A stretch of DNA of 64,000 nt from Variovorax sp. OAS795 (lineage in GTDB: Bacteria; Pseudomonadota; Gammaproteobacteria; Burkholderiales; Burkholderiaceae_C), in assembly GCF_040546685.1 (NCBI RefSeq), contig NZ_JBEPOH010000001.1, positions 1,736,001 to 1,800,000 of the forward strand. Reading direction: 5' to 3'. Under the pieces are notes generated by a model. It did no database searches. It saw only the letters and a list, made by a program, of their open reading frames with translations, and was not told where the DNA came from. Below, in pieces: positions 31,299-41,861 of the stretch (its first letter is position 1; each line of letters opens with the position of its first letter). A program made the translations under genes and the position numbers.

Positions 31299-31856
31299 AT
31301 GCTCTACCAGATTCCCTCGTTCCTTCTCGACGTGATCGTCGGCCTGCTCGGCGGCGCCTGCCTGCTGCGCCTCTACATGCAGTACCACCGGGTGCCGTTC
31401 GGCAATCCGCTCGGCCGCTTCGTGTTCGCGATCACCGACTGGATCGTGCTGCCGCTGCGCCGCATCGTGCCGTCGGTCAAGCGCTGGGACCTGGCAAGCC
31501 TGATTGCCGCATGGCTGCTGGTGCTGGCAAAGTTCCTGTTGCTGTGGCTCCTGATCGGCAACCTGGGAAGGGTCGCGGCCCTGCCGCTGGTGTCCCTCGT
31601 GGGGCTGCTGCAGCTTGCGGTGTCGGGCCTGACGGCCCTGCTGGTGGTCTATGCGGTGCTGTCGTGGGTGCCGGGAGCGTCGCCGATGCTGCTGGACCTG
31701 ATCTCGCGGCTGGCCGAGCCGCTGGTGCGGCCGTTCCGGCGCTTCATTCCGCTGATTGGCGGCGTGGACCTCTCGCCCTTGGCCGCCATCGTGGTGCTGC
31801 AGGTGATTGCCATCGTGCTGGGCAACCTGCTGGTGTGGGCCTACCGGCTGGGCTGA
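31299..31856 (+). CDS. YggT family membrane protein
   Basis: A 185-residue integral membrane protein with two YggT repeats: hydrophobic segments near residues 3-22, 63-86 and 90-117, and a final pair near 155-184, with the RPFRRFIPLIGGVDLSPL and RRIVPSVKRWDLAS motifs typical of the family. YggT proteins are linked to osmotic shock resistance and, in other phyla, to cell division; function here is not shown. ATG 31299 gives MLYQIPSFLLDV, the usual family start; an upstream ATG at 31263 would add 12 residues. Confidence 0.85.
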   Translation: MLYQIPSFLLDVIVGLLGGACLLRLYMQYHRVPFGNPLGRFVFAITDWIVLPLRRIVPSVKRWDLASLIAAWLLVLAKFLLLWLLIGNLGRVAALPLVSLVGLLQLAVSGLTALLVVYAVLSWVPGASPMLLDLISRLAEPLVRPFRRFIPLIGGVDLSPLAAIVVLQVIAIVLGNLLVWAYRLG

Positions 31857-31878
31857 GGCCCGGCCCTCGGCTTGCTCG

Positions 31879-32751
31879 TCAGCTCACCGCGTCGGCGGGC
31901 TGGCGCAGCAGCATCGCGAGCGTGCTCGCAATGGTCTTGCGCAGTTCGCGGCGGTCGCTGATGAAATCGATCGCGCCCTTGGTCTGCAGGAACTCGGCGC
32001 GCTGGAAGCCTTCTGGGAGCGTCACGCGCACGGTGGATTCGATCACGCGCGGGCCGGCAAAGCCGATCAGCGCCTTGGGCTCGGCAATGACCACGTCGCC
32101 CACGAAGGCGAAGCCAGCCGAGACGCCACCCATGGTCGGGTCGGTCAGCACGCTGATGTAGGGCAGGCCCTTTTTCGCGAGGCGCGTGAGCGCGGCGTTG
32201 GTCTTGGCCATTTGCATCAGCGAGAGCAGGCCTTCCTGCATGCGGGCGCCGCCGGTGGCGGTGAAGCAGATGAACGGCACCTTCTGCTCGATGGCGGTTT
32301 CGACGCCTCGCACGAAGCGCTCGCCGACCACGCTGCCCATGCTGCCGCCCATGAACTCGAACTCGAAGCAGGCCACGACCACGCTGATGCTGTGGACCGA
32401 GCCGCCCATGACGATCAGCGCATCGGTTTCGCCGGTGTTCTCGAGGGCTTCCTTCAGCCGCTCGGGGTACTTGCGGCTGTCCTTGAACTTGAGCGCGTCG
32501 ACGGGGAGCACTTCCTGGCCGACCTCGTAGCGGCCTTCGGCGTCGAGGAAGGCATCGAGCCGGGCGCGCGCACCGATGCGGTGATGGTGGTTGCAGCTCG
32601 GGCAGACGTTCTGGTTGTGCTCGAGATCGGTCTTGTACAGCACGGTCTCGCAGGCGGGGCATTTGATCCACAGGCCCTCGGGCACCTGGCGGCGCTCCGA
32701 CGGGTCGGTTTGTGCGATCTTGGCGGGTAGCAGTTTTTCAAGCCAGCTCAT
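31879..32751 (-). CDS. accD: Acetyl-CoA carboxylase carboxyltransferase subunit beta
   Basis: With AccA transfers carboxyl from biotin to acetyl-CoA to give malonyl-CoA for the fab genes. The 290-residue protein has the N-terminal zinc ribbon Cys31-x2-Cys34 and Cys50-x2-Cys53, then the crotonase-like carboxyltransferase domain with [22 protein letters not shown] and [12 protein letters not shown]. It closes the trp-accD end of the leftward cluster. folC, often next to accD, is not in the window. Confidence 0.97.
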   Translation of the reverse strand: MSWLEKLLPAKIAQTDPSERRQVPEGLWIKCPACETVLYKTDLEHNQNVCPSCNHHHRIGARARLDAFLDAEGRYEVGQEVLPVDALKFKDSRKYPERLKEALENTGETDALIVMGGSVHSISVVVACFEFEFMGGSMGSVVGERFVRGVETAIEQKVPFICFTATGGARMQEGLLSLMQMAKTNAALTRLAKKGLPYISVLTDPTMGGVSAGFAFVGDVVIAEPKALIGFAGPRVIESTVRVTLPEGFQRAEFLQTKGAIDFISDRRELRKTIASTLAMLLRQPADAVS

Positions 32752-32767
32752 AGGACTCCGGATTTAG

Positions 32768-32808
32768 CTCCCCTCTCCCGCCATGCGGAAGAGGGGCTGG
32801 GGTGAGGG
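32768..32808. repeat. REP-like inverted repeat in accD-trpA gap
   Basis: CCCCTCTCCCGCCATGCGGAAGAGGGG followed by CTGGGGTGAGGGC. Imperfect stem of CCCCTCT / AGAGGGG with a GC-rich loop. This matches the general form of a short element (CCCTCTCCCGC...GGGAGAGGG-CTGGGGTGAGGG) widespread between genes in many Proteobacteria; assignment is from memory. Confidence 0.5.
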
Positions 32809-32817
32809 CACCCGCGA

Positions 32818-33663
32818 TTATCGGCCAGCCGCGTTCTTGGGGGTAGCGGCGGGCAGCGCATCGAGCGCCTCGCGGATGCCGGCCAGGAATTCGCGCACCA
32901 CGGGCACCACCTTCTCGCGCGGCTGCCCGTCGATCAGCTGGATGATCTTGGTCCCGATCACGACCGCGTCGGCGGCCGAACCCACGGCCTGCGCCGTGCG
33001 CGCATCGCGGATGCCGAAGCCCACGCCCACGGGGATGCTCACATGCTCGCGGATGCGCGGGATCATCCGGCCGACCGCCTCGGTGTCCAGGTGGCCGGCA
33101 CCGGTCACGCCCTTGAGCGAGACGTAGTAGACATAGCCGCTCGCGATGCGCGCGACCTGCGCCATGCGCTCGCTGGTGCTGGTGGGCGCCAGGAGAAAGA
33201 TCAGGTCGATGTTGGCGGCCTTGAGCTCGGCGGCGAAGACTTCGCATTCCTCGGGCGGGTAGTCGACCACCAGCAGGCCGTCGACACCCGCCGCCGAGGC
33301 ATCGCGGATGAAGGCCTTCTTGCCATGCACGAGGTCGTAGCGCTCGACCGGGTTTGCATAACCCATCAGCACCACCGGCGTGGCCGTGTCCTGCTGGCGG
33401 AACGCCGCCACCATGGCAAGCACCTGTTTCATGCCGATGCCCATGGCCAGCGCGTCCTCGCCGGCCTTCTGGATCACCGGGCCGTCGGCCATGGGATCGG
33501 AGAACGGCACGCCGAGCTCGATCACGTCGGCGCCCGCGGCGACCATGCCGTGCATCAGCTCGGGCGTGATGTCGGCGTAGGGGAAACCTGCCGTGACATA
33601 AGGAATCAGGGCGCGGCGCCCGTCTTTTTTCAGCGCGTCGAAGGTGGCGGCAATGCGGCTCAT
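32818..33663 (-). CDS. trpA: Tryptophan synthase alpha subunit
   Basis: Releases indole from indole-3-glycerol phosphate and channels it to TrpB. The 281-residue TIM barrel has catalytic Glu49 and Asp60 ([18 protein letters not shown]) and the phosphate-binding [13 protein letters not shown] region. The start ATG shares one base with the trpB stop, consistent with 1:1 production of the alpha2-beta2 complex. Followed by the accD gene after a 66-base gap. Confidence 0.97.
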   Translation of the reverse strand: MSRIAATFDALKKDGRRALIPYVTAGFPYADITPELMHGMVAAGADVIELGVPFSDPMADGPVIQKAGEDALAMGIGMKQVLAMVAAFRQQDTATPVVLMGYANPVERYDLVHGKKAFIRDASAAGVDGLLVVDYPPEECEVFAAELKAANIDLIFLLAPTSTSERMAQVARIASGYVYYVSLKGVTGAGHLDTEAVGRMIPRIREHVSIPVGVGFGIRDARTAQAVGSAADAVVIGTKIIQLIDGQPREKVVPVVREFLAGIREALDALPAATPKNAAGR

Positions 33664-34949
33664 CACTTGCCCCCCTTCACGCTCAGGCCGCGCATCGAGG
33701 GCCGGTCGTAGAAGTCGACGCCCGACAGGTCGGCCACGGTGCCGATGTCCTTGTCGCCGCGGCCCGAGAGGTTCACCAGGATCGATTGGTCCTGCCGCAT
33801 GGTCTTGGCGAGCTTCATGGCATAGGCCACGGCGTGGCTGGATTCGAGGGCGGGAATGATGCCTTCGGTGCGGCACAGGTAGTGGAAGGCTTCGAGCGCC
33901 TCGGTGTCGGTGATGCCGACGTACTCGGCACGGCCGATGTCGGCCAGGTAGGCGTGCTCGGGGCCTACACCCGGGTAGTCGAGCCCCGCGCTGATGCTGT
34001 GGGTCTCGGTGATCTGCCCGTCTTCGCTTTGCAGCAGGTAGGTTCGGTTGCCATGCAGCACGCCCGGGCTGCCGCGCAGGATCGAGGCCGAATGCTTGCC
34101 GCTGTCCAGCCCTTCGCCGGCGGCCTCGACGCCCACCAGCCGCGTTCCCGCGAACGGAATGTAGGGGTGGAAGATGCCCATGGCATTGCTGCCGCCGCCC
34201 ACGCAGGCCACCACCACGTCGGGTTGCCGGCCTTCGGCTTCGCCCGTGATACCTTGCGCCGCGAGCATGGCGGGCATCTGGTCGATGCACTCGGTGCCGA
34301 TCACGCTCTGGAAATCGCGCACCATCGTCGGGTAGGGGTGCGGGCCGGCCACGGTGCCGATGATGTAGAAGGTGTTTTCCACGTTCGTCACCCAGTCGCG
34401 CATGGCCTCGTTGAGCGCGTCCTTCAGCGTCTTGCTGCCCGACTCGACCGGCACCACGGTGGCGCCGAGCAGGTTCATGCGATAGACGTTGGGGCTCTGG
34501 CGCTTCACGTCCTGGCTGCCCATGTAGACCACGCACTCGAGCCCGTAGCGCGCGCAGATGGTGGCGGTGGCCACGCCATGCTGGCCGGCGCCGGTTTCGG
34601 CGATTACACGGGGCTTGCCCATGCGTCGCGCGAGCATCGCCTGGCCGATCACGTTGTTGATCTTGTGCGCGCCGGTGTGGTTCAGGTCTTCGCGCTTCAG
34701 GTAGATCTGCGCGCCGCCCATTTCGCGGCTGGTGCGCGCCGCATGGTAGACCGGCGAGGGCCGTCCGACGAAGTGCTTCAGCTCGTAGTGGAACTCGGCG
34801 AGAAACGCCGGATCGTCCTTGAACCTGGCATAGGCATCGCGCAGTTCGTTGATCGCGTGGGTGAGCGTTTCGCTCGCGAAGGTGCCGCCGTAGTTGCCGA
34901 AATGGCCGGTGGCGTCGGGTTGCTGGTAGTCCTGGATATGGCTTTGCAT
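33663..34949 (-). CDS. trpB: Tryptophan synthase beta subunit
   Basis: PLP enzyme joining indole and serine. The 428-residue protein binds PLP at Lys96 in [14 protein letters not shown] and has the phosphate loop [14 protein letters not shown]. It is the standard TrpB1 type, with an N-terminal COMM region ([21 protein letters not shown]). It follows trpF by about 50 bases, giving trpF-trpB-trpA; the other trp genes are elsewhere. Confidence 0.97.
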   Translation of the reverse strand: MQSHIQDYQQPDATGHFGNYGGTFASETLTHAINELRDAYARFKDDPAFLAEFHYELKHFVGRPSPVYHAARTSREMGGAQIYLKREDLNHTGAHKINNVIGQAMLARRMGKPRVIAETGAGQHGVATATICARYGLECVVYMGSQDVKRQSPNVYRMNLLGATVVPVESGSKTLKDALNEAMRDWVTNVENTFYIIGTVAGPHPYPTMVRDFQSVIGTECIDQMPAMLAAQGITGEAEGRQPDVVVACVGGGSNAMGIFHPYIPFAGTRLVGVEAAGEGLDSGKHSASILRGSPGVLHGNRTYLLQSEDGQITETHSISAGLDYPGVGPEHAYLADIGRAEYVGITDTEALEAFHYLCRTEGIIPALESSHAVAYAMKLAKTMRQDQSILVNLSGRGDKDIGTVADLSGVDFYDRPSMRGLSVKGGK

Positions 34950-34999
34950 GGTTCTCGATCGGTGGGCCGCAGCCCGAAATCACGATCGGGGTGCGGCGG

Positions 35000-35692
35000 C
35001 TAACTGGAGAAGGGCGCGTCGGCGGCTTTGACTGCTGCGACGAATTGCCGGATTTTCTCGGCGTCCTTCAGGCCCTTGTTCCCGGGTCCGTCGATCTCGA
35101 CGCCCGAGCTCACATCAACGGACAGCGTCTTGCAGCGCGTCCGCAGGATGCGAATGCCATCGCTCACGTTTGCAGGTGTGAGCCCACCACTCAAGACGAG
35201 GTGAGCGTCGACGGCGGGTGGAAGAAGTGACCAATCGAATGCCTTGCCGCCACCGCCATAACCTTCGACATGGGCGTCGAGCAGGATGGCCTGGGCGTGG
35301 GAGTAATCGGAAGCGTATTTTACGAGGTCGAAGCCGGCTCCGGCAGCCCCCAGCGGAATACGCGCGGCGCGCATGTAGCGAAAGCGGCCAGGACCGGTCG
35401 ATTGCTCGCACTGTGCGGGGGTTTCCTCGCCGTGGAACTGGGCGATGGCGCCTCTCACGCGGGCAAGCGACGCCAGGACGTTCGGCGCCTCCTCGTTGAC
35501 GAACAGCAGCACCGGCGTGATGAAGGGCGGCAGGCGCGAAGCCAGTTCGGCGGCGCGCTCGGCCGTCACGGCGCGGGGGCTCGCGGGGTAGAGCACGAAG
35601 CCGACGGCATCGGCGCCGGCCTGGACCGCGGCATCGACGTCGGCCTCACGCGTGAGGCCGCAGATCTTGATGCGGGTACGGAAGGGCGTCAT
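35000..35692 (-). CDS. trpF: Phosphoribosylanthranilate isomerase
   Basis: Amadori rearrangement in tryptophan synthesis. The 230-residue TIM barrel has [32 protein letters not shown] at the N terminus (catalytic Cys and the phosphate region), [10 protein letters not shown] and DVSSGVE near the end with the second phosphate site. Overlaps truA by 4 bases, the truA-trpF link seen in Pseudomonas and Burkholderia. Confidence 0.96.
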   Translation of the reverse strand: MTPFRTRIKICGLTREADVDAAVQAGADAVGFVLYPASPRAVTAERAAELASRLPPFITPVLLFVNEEAPNVLASLARVRGAIAQFHGEETPAQCEQSTGPGRFRYMRAARIPLGAAGAGFDLVKYASDYSHAQAILLDAHVEGYGGGGKAFDWSLLPPAVDAHLVLSGGLTPANVSDGIRILRTRCKTLSVDVSSGVEIDGPGNKGLKDAEKIRQFVAAVKAADAPFSS

Positions 35693-36501
35693 GGCGGCCC
35701 ATCATAAGGAGCGCCGCCGGCCTGCAGCGTGGCTTCGGCCGGCAGACCCCACTTCGCGTCGTACAAAGGCCCGAGAAAATACAGCCCGCTGGCCGAGAAA
35801 GTGGGTGCCGCCACCTTGCGGCTGCGGGCTTCGAGCACCTCCGCGATCCACTCGGGCCGTTCGTCGCCGCGGCCGATGCGCACGAGGCAGCCCATCAGGT
35901 TGCGGATCATGTGGTGCAGGAAGGCATCGGCCTCGAACTCGAAATGCCAGCGGCAGCGGTCGCCGGCGCCGACCCGTGTGATCTCGATGCGCCGCAGGTC
36001 CTTGACCGGCGAACGCGCCTGGCAGGCGGAGGCGCGAAAAGAACTGAAATCGTGCTGGCCGACCAGCAGGGCCGCGGCCGCGCGCATCGCATCGCCATCG
36101 AGCGCATGCATCGACCAGCCGACCCGGCCCGAATCGAGGCTGGGACGCACGGGCGACTGCGAGAGAACATAGAGGTAGCGGCGCGCCAACGCGCTGGCGC
36201 GGCAATGAAACTCGCCAGGCACCGGGTGCGCCCACTGCACCGCGATGTCGTCGGGCAGGTAGCGGTTGGTGCCGCGCATCCAGGAGAAGGGTTCGCGTTC
36301 GACGCCGGTATCGAAATGCACGACCTGCATCAGTGCGTGCACGCCGGCATCGGTGCGGCCGGCGCACAGCGTGCCGATGGGCTGGTCGGCGAACCGGGCC
36401 AGCGCGGCTTCCAGCTTGTCCTGCACCGTGCGGCCCGAGCGCTGGCTTTGCCAGCCCTCGTACGCCTGGCCGTTGTAGCGGATGCCGAGCGCCAGCCTCA
36501 C
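35689..36501 (-). CDS. truA: tRNA pseudouridine(38-40) synthase
   Basis: Modifies U38-U40 in the anticodon stem of many tRNAs. The 270-residue protein has the nucleophile Asp51 in CAGRTDAGVHA and the motifs YNGQAYEGWQSQ and HHMIRNLMGCLVRIGRG. It stands 27 bases from fimV and overlaps trpF. Confidence 0.96.
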   Translation of the reverse strand: MRLALGIRYNGQAYEGWQSQRSGRTVQDKLEAALARFADQPIGTLCAGRTDAGVHALMQVVHFDTGVEREPFSWMRGTNRYLPDDIAVQWAHPVPGEFHCRASALARRYLYVLSQSPVRPSLDSGRVGWSMHALDGDAMRAAAALLVGQHDFSSFRASACQARSPVKDLRRIEITRVGAGDRCRWHFEFEADAFLHHMIRNLMGCLVRIGRGDERPEWIAEVLEARSRKVAAPTFSASGLYFLGPLYDAKWGLPAEATLQAGGAPYDGPP

Positions 36502-36528
36502 GAATTCAGGAAAGCCGGAAAAAGCCGC

Positions 36529-39330
36529 TCAGCGCAGCTCGGCGAGGAGTTGCCTTGCCTGGGTCTTCAGGTCGCCGGCGCTTTCGGCCTCGACTTCCTC
36601 GACCAGCGAGCGGGCGCCTTCGACGTCGCCGATGGCCTGCAGTTCACGGGCCAGCGACAGCTTGACCGCGTGCGGGCTGTCGTCGCCATCGTCGTCTTCG
36701 GGCAGGGTGGCGGCAAGCCGTGCCGGCTCCGGCGCACCGGCTGCCGGACGGGCAGGAAGGCCGGCGAGCGCGCTCATGTCGAATTCGATGAAGCCCGAAT
36801 CGGCGGGAAGGCTGCCGCCGCGCAGTCCTGCGGGACGGGTGTTGCCATCGGCTTCGCTCAATGCCGAGGGGCGCGTGATCGATGGCAGTGCGCCGGGGCC
36901 GGTGTCGAAGTCGTTTTCCAGGTCGACCGCTGCCGCCGGTGCATGTGCATGGCCGTTGGACAACGCAGCGGCTGGCGGGACCGGCGCCGCATACGCCGTC
37001 TTCGGCAGGCTGGCGCTCACCGGAGCGGGGATGGGCGCGGGAGCCGGGGGCTGGCTCAGGTCCAGGTCGAAGTCCAGCGGGGCCACCGAAGGCACGAACG
37101 CCGGCGTGGGGGCCACGGCGACGGGCGGCGCGACCGGTGCGGGCGCCACCGGGGCAGGCGGCTTGGCAGCCGAGGCCAGGGCGCCGGCGAAGGCGGCGCT
37201 CTCGGCCGCGCTCACGCCGCGGGACGCACCCGATTCGTACAGCGGGTTGCCCGGATCGAGGTCCTTGCCCATGTCCACGACGCGGTTCCAGTCGGAACCG
37301 GTGCCGTTGGTCAGCTTGTGCACTTCGGTCGCAAGGCCCTCGAAGGCCCGCACGTCGCGGCGCTTGGCGTGGATCTCGAGGAGCTTGAGGTGGATGGCCG
37401 TGCGGTCCGGGCTCACGCGCAGCGCTTCGCGAAGGATTTCCTCGGCCTGCAGGTCGCGGCCGTAGGCCAGGTACACGTCGGCTTCGGCGACCGGGTCGAC
37501 ATCGCCTGCGTCGAGCTGGCTCGGCGAGTACGACAGCGACGAGACGCTGGAATCACCGCGGTGCTTGGTGTCCACCGATTCGCCGCCGCTGGCGCCGAAG
37601 AACGAGTCCTTCGGGATCCGGCTTTCGAGGAACACGCTTTCGCTCATTTCCTCGCGCCGGCGGCCCAGCACGCGGTACAGCAGGAAGGCGACGAGCAAGG
37701 CGATCAGTGCCGCACCCGCGAGCATCAGCGGGTTGTCGAGCAATTCTTCCATGAAGCTGCGTTCGGCCGGTGCCGGCGGCGGGGCGGCCTTGACCACCGG
37801 CTTGGGCGTAGCTGCGGCGGCTGCGGCACTCGCTGCAGCGGCAGGAACGGCCGGTGCAGCTTCGGACGGTGTGGCGGCGGTTGCGGCAACGGCCGGCGCA
37901 GCGGCTGCTGCCGGTGCGGCGGCCACCGGCGCTGCAACCGGTGCGGTAGCGGCAGGCGCCGGGGCGGCGGCCGGGGTCGCGGCCGGTACCACCGGCGCGG
38001 CGGGAGCGGCGGCCGGAGCCGGGGCGGCAACCGGCGCAGGAGCCGCTGCCGGCGACGCGGCAGTGGCCACGCCCGGGTTGGGAACCGAAATTCCAGGTGC
38101 CGCGGGCGCTGCAGCGGCGCCGGTCGCCGGCGCCGCGGTGCCAGTGGCCGCCTTGAGCTTTGCGAGCTCGTTGATGTTCTTGGAAAGCTCCGCCACGCGG
38201 TTGTTGCTGTCCTGTGCCTGCCGAGCCTGCGCGACCTTCTCGTCGGCAGCACGGGTGGCCGCGCTGCCTTGCGAGATCGTCAGCTTGTCGGGAGCGCTTG
38301 CCGCGGCATTGCGGTCTTCGACATTGGCTTGCAGCTTCCCTGTCGCCTTGCGGCTGGCGGCAGCCACGTTCGAGGTGGGCGCGTTCTCGGCCAGGCGCTG
38401 GCGGTAGGCGCCGAAGTCGCGGCTTTGCGCGGTGATGGTGCGCCTGGCTTCGGACGGCAGGATGGCGCCGGCTTCGGTGGCACTGGGCAGGTCGAGCACG
38501 GCGCCCGCCCGCATGCGATTGATGTTGCCGCCGACAAAGGCGTCGGGGTTGGCGAGCAACAGCGCCACCAGCATCTGGTCGAGCGAGACGTCGGCGGGCT
38601 TGTAGGCACCGGCGATCTTGCTGGCGGTATCGCCGCGCTGCACGGTGACCTGCTCGCCGCTGCCGGCGGGACGCGGCGTGGCTGTGGCGGCACTGGGGGC
38701 CTGCGGAGCGGCCGATGCGGCCGGTGCTGCTGCGGGAGGCGCCGTGACGGGCGCCACCGGTGCACGTTCGCGGCGCGCCCGGGCTGCGGCCGCGGCGGGA
38801 CGCTCGACCGGCGTGCTGACCTGCGGCGTCGACGGCGCAATGGGAGCGCTCGGTGCGGCCTGGCGGGTCACTGGCGGATCGAGCAGCACGGTGTAGTCGC
38901 GCACCATGCGGCCCGACGATCCGTTGGCTTCGAGCAACAAATCGATGAAGGGGTCATTGAGCGGGCGGCTGCCGGTGAGCCGCACGACGTACTGGCCGCC
39001 CGCGCGGCGCTGCAGCGTGGCTCGGACGTCGCTCAAGGCCGCGTTGTACGGAACGCCCGCCTTCTTGAAAGCGTCGGCACTGGCAACGTTGATCTTCAGG
39101 CTGTCCGCTTCGGCGGCGGCCATTTCGGTCACGTCGATCTCGGCGCGAAGCGGTTCACCCAGCGCCGATTGCACCTTCAACTGGCCCAGCGCAAAGGCGC
39201 TGGCGTCGGTGCTCGCCATGCCCAATACCACCGCAACGGCTGCGCCCAGAACGGAAAGGCGAAGGCCGTTCAAGGGTAGGGAAGGGCGGGCGGCCGATGG
39301 GCGGGCCGCGGGCAACAGATGTCTTGTCAT
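36529..39330 (-). CDS. fimV: FimV-type pilus assembly protein
   Basis: Peptidoglycan-binding inner-membrane protein that supports type IV pilus assembly, polar positioning and twitching. The 933-residue protein has a signal sequence (to about residue 46), the FimV N-terminal domain (FALGQLKVQSALGEPLRAEIDV), a LysM domain (about 225-283, VQRGDTASKIA), a coiled-coil segment near 370-390, a long Ala/Pro-rich low-complexity tract (about 395-520), one membrane segment near 535-555, and a cytoplasmic acidic part with the C-terminal FimV helix pair (DVEGARSLVEEVEAES). A TACAAT -10-like hexamer (complement of 39358-39363) lies just upstream. Located between asd and truA, as in Pseudomonas. Confidence 0.93.
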   Translation of the reverse strand: MTRHLLPAARPSAARPSLPLNGLRLSVLGAAVAVVLGMASTDASAFALGQLKVQSALGEPLRAEIDVTEMAAAEADSLKINVASADAFKKAGVPYNAALSDVRATLQRRAGGQYVVRLTGSRPLNDPFIDLLLEANGSSGRMVRDYTVLLDPPVTRQAAPSAPIAPSTPQVSTPVERPAAAAARARRERAPVAPVTAPPAAAPAASAAPQAPSAATATPRPAGSGEQVTVQRGDTASKIAGAYKPADVSLDQMLVALLLANPDAFVGGNINRMRAGAVLDLPSATEAGAILPSEARRTITAQSRDFGAYRQRLAENAPTSNVAAASRKATGKLQANVEDRNAAASAPDKLTISQGSAATRAADEKVAQARQAQDSNNRVAELSKNINELAKLKAATGTAAPATGAAAAPAAPGISVPNPGVATAASPAAAPAPVAAPAPAAAPAAPVVPAATPAAAPAPAATAPVAAPVAAAPAAAAAPAVAATAATPSEAAPAVPAAAASAAAAAATPKPVVKAAPPPAPAERSFMEELLDNPLMLAGAALIALLVAFLLYRVLGRRREEMSESVFLESRIPKDSFFGASGGESVDTKHRGDSSVSSLSYSPSQLDAGDVDPVAEADVYLAYGRDLQAEEILREALRVSPDRTAIHLKLLEIHAKRRDVRAFEGLATEVHKLTNGTGSDWNRVVDMGKDLDPGNPLYESGASRGVSAAESAAFAGALASAAKPPAPVAPAPVAPPVAVAPTPAFVPSVAPLDFDLDLSQPPAPAPIPAPVSASLPKTAYAAPVPPAAALSNGHAHAPAAAVDLENDFDTGPGALPSITRPSALSEADGNTRPAGLRGGSLPADSGFIEFDMSALAGLPARPAAGAPEPARLAATLPEDDDGDDSPHAVKLSLARELQAIGDVEGARSLVEEVEAESAGDLKTQARQLLAELR

Positions 39331-39448
39331 GCTGATAGGGGCGGCTCAGGCCCAGAAATTGTAAGAGGACGTTAGCATCATCACCGGGTGCTGACAAGGC
39401 GGTGCGCCCGTTCTACCCAGTGCGCGCATACTTACGCACACATTTAAC

Positions 39449-39464
39449 GTTGCCAAATGGCAAC
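39449..39464. promoter_or_regulatory. Perfect palindrome GTTGCCA-AA-TGGCAAC (asd-fimV gap)
   Basis: A 16-base dyad in the 167-base gap between the asd stop and the fimV start, in an AT-rich patch. It could be an operator for fimV or part of an asd 3' stem; no T run follows in the leftward direction. Function unknown. Confidence 0.35.
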
Positions 39465-39497
39465 ATTTCGGTCTGGAAACTGAGCCGTTGCGCCCCA

Positions 39498-40640
39498 TCA
39501 GGCCTCGAGCAGGATGCGCAGCATGCGGCGCAGCGGTTCCGCCGCGCCCCACAACAGCTGGTCGCCAATGGTGAACGCGCCGACGTATTCCGGGCCCATG
39601 GCCAGCTTGCGGATTCGGCCCACGGGAATGTCCATGGTACCGGTCACGGCGACCGGTGTCAGGTCCTTGAGGGTGGCCTCGCGGGTGTTCGGCACCACCT
39701 TCGCCCAGGCGTTGTCGGCGGCGATCATCGCTTCGATGTCGGCCAGCGGCACGTCCTTCCTGAGCTTGAAGGTCAGGGCCTGGCTGTGGCAGCGCATGGC
39801 GCCGACGCGCACGCAGAAGCCGTCGACCGGCACGGCGGCGCTGCCGAAGCCCGCGCCCTGGCCGAGGATCTTGTTGGTTTCGGCGCCGGCCTTCCACTCT
39901 TCCTTCGACATGCCGTCACCCAGGTCCTTGTCGATCCAGGGGATCAGCGAGCCGCCGAGCGGCGCACCGAAGTTGGCCGTTTCGGCCGCGCTCAGGTTCT
40001 GCTGCCGGTGCAGCACCTTGCGATCGATTTCGAGGATGGCCGACTTGGGGTCGTCCAGCAGGGAGCGCACTTCGGCGTTGAGCGTGCCGAACTGCGTGAG
40101 CAGTTCGCGCATGTGCTGCGCGCCGCCGCCCGAAGCGGCCTGGTAGGTCATGCTGGTCATCCACTCGACCAGGCCGGCCTTGTAGAGAGCGCCCACGCCC
40201 ATGAGCATGCAGCTCACGGTGCAGTTGCCGCCGATCCAGTTCTTGCCGCCGTTGGCCAGCGCGTTCTGGATGACGGGCAGGTTCACCGGGTCGAGCACGA
40301 TGACGGCGTCGTCCTGCATGCGCAGCGTGGAGGCCGCATCGATCCAGTGGCCGGTCCAGCCGGCGGCACGCAGCTTGGGAAACACCTCGCTGGTGTAGTC
40401 GCCGCCCTGGCAGGTGATGACGATGTCGCACTTCTTCAGCGCTTCGAGGTCGTTCGCATCGTTGAGCGCGGTCTCGTTCTTGGCCATGGCCGGGGCCTTG
40501 CCGCCGGCATTGGAAGTCGAGAAGAACAGCGGCTCGATGAGTCCGAAGTCGCCTTCGGCCTGCATGCGATCCATCAGGACCGAGCCGACCATGCCGCGCC
40601 AGCCCACGAGGCCGACCAGAGGTTGAGATGCGTTCGCCAT
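39498..40640 (-). CDS. asd: Aspartate-semialdehyde dehydrogenase
   Basis: Reduces aspartyl phosphate to the semialdehyde, feeding lysine/diaminopimelate, threonine and methionine. The 380-residue protein is the proteobacterial long type: [15 protein letters not shown] (NADP loop), FFSTSNAGG, the catalytic Cys140 in [12 protein letters not shown], and [16 protein letters not shown]. Upstream of fimV and downstream of leuB, as in Pseudomonas and Burkholderia. Confidence 0.97.
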   Translation of the reverse strand: MANASQPLVGLVGWRGMVGSVLMDRMQAEGDFGLIEPLFFSTSNAGGKAPAMAKNETALNDANDLEALKKCDIVITCQGGDYTSEVFPKLRAAGWTGHWIDAASTLRMQDDAVIVLDPVNLPVIQNALANGGKNWIGGNCTVSCMLMGVGALYKAGLVEWMTSMTYQAASGGGAQHMRELLTQFGTLNAEVRSLLDDPKSAILEIDRKVLHRQQNLSAAETANFGAPLGGSLIPWIDKDLGDGMSKEEWKAGAETNKILGQGAGFGSAAVPVDGFCVRVGAMRCHSQALTFKLRKDVPLADIEAMIAADNAWAKVVPNTREATLKDLTPVAVTGTMDIPVGRIRKLAMGPEYVGAFTIGDQLLWGAAEPLRRMLRILLEA

Positions 40641-40732
40641 TTCAGTTTGCCCTATTAAAAGAAAGAAAAAAATTGTCTTTTCTTGCCCCCGACTCGTCGA
40701 GCCGGGGAGGGGCGTGACGAAGCGGGCTGCGG

Positions 40733-41821
40733 TTAGCCGGTAATCGTCTTTTTGGTGATTGCTGCAACGACCGCGTCGCCCATCTCACGGGTGCCGACGC
40801 GCTTCGTACCTTCTGACCAGATGTCACCCGTGCGCAGCCCCGAGGCGAGCACATGCTTGACCGCCGACTCGATACGGTCGGCAGCTTCGGCTTGGTTGAG
40901 TGAAAAGCGGAGCATCATGGCAGCGGACAGTATTGTAGCCAATGGATTGGCAACCCCTTTGCCCGCAATGTCGGGCGCACTGCCGTGGCTGGGCTCATAC
41001 AGGCCCTGGTTGCTCGAATTGAGCGAGGCCGAGGGCAGCATGCCGATGGAGCCGGTGAGCATGGCGGCTTCGTCCGAGAGAATGTCGCCGAACATGTTGC
41101 CGGTGACGATCACGTCGAACTTCTTGGGCGCCTTCACGAGCTGCATGGCCGCGTTGTCGACGTACATGTGGTCGAGCTCGATGTCCGGATAGTCCTTGTG
41201 CACCTCGGTCACCACGTCCTTCCAGAACTGGAAGGTCTCGAGCACGTTGGCCTTGTCGACGCTGGTCACGCGCTTGTTGCGCTTGCGGGCCGCTTCGAAG
41301 GCCACGCGCGCGATGCGCTCGACCTCGGGGCGCGAATAGCGCATGGTGTCGAAGGCTTCTTCGGCGCCCGGAAAGTGGCCGTCCACCGCCGTGCGGCGTC
41401 CGCGCGGCTGGCCGAAGTAGATGTCGCCGGTCAGCTCGCGGATGATGAGGATGTCCAGGCCCGAAATCAGCTCGGGCTTGAGGCTCGATGCGCCCACCAG
41501 CTGCTCGTAGCAGATGGCGGGACGGAAGTTCGCGAACAGGCCGAGGTTCTTGCGCAGGCCAAGAATCGCTTGCTCGGGGCGCAGCGGGCGGTCGAGCTTG
41601 TCGTACTTCCAGTCGCCGACGGCGCCGAACAGCACTGCGTCGGCTTCCTTCGCGAGCTTGAGCGTCGCTTCGGGCAGCGGATGGCCGTGCGCCTCGTAGG
41701 CGGCGCCGCCCACGAGCGCCGATTCCATTTCGAACGAGAGGTCGAGTGCGTCGAGCACGCGGATGGCCTCGGCCACGATTTCGGTGCCGATGCCGTCGCC
41801 GGGAAGAACTGCGATTTTCAT
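40733..41821 (-). CDS. leuB: 3-isopropylmalate dehydrogenase
   Basis: NAD-dependent oxidative decarboxylation in leucine synthesis. The 362-residue protein begins [15 protein letters not shown] and has the YFGQPRG metal/substrate loop, [17 protein letters not shown], and [14 protein letters not shown]. Between leuD and asd in the leftward cluster. Confidence 0.97.
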   Translation of the reverse strand: MKIAVLPGDGIGTEIVAEAIRVLDALDLSFEMESALVGGAAYEAHGHPLPEATLKLAKEADAVLFGAVGDWKYDKLDRPLRPEQAILGLRKNLGLFANFRPAICYEQLVGASSLKPELISGLDILIIRELTGDIYFGQPRGRRTAVDGHFPGAEEAFDTMRYSRPEVERIARVAFEAARKRNKRVTSVDKANVLETFQFWKDVVTEVHKDYPDIELDHMYVDNAAMQLVKAPKKFDVIVTGNMFGDILSDEAAMLTGSIGMLPSASLNSSNQGLYEPSHGSAPDIAGKGVANPLATILSAAMMLRFSLNQAEAADRIESAVKHVLASGLRTGDIWSEGTKRVGTREMGDAVVAAITKKTITG

Positions 41822-41861
41822 GATTGCGTCTGAAGTTTGAATGCGGAAATGCGAAGGCCGG

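Noticed and set aside
36529..39330. Very long open frames antisense to fimV
   Set aside because: They arise from the GC-rich, Ala/Pro-rich composition; the FimV domains and gene context support the leftward frame.
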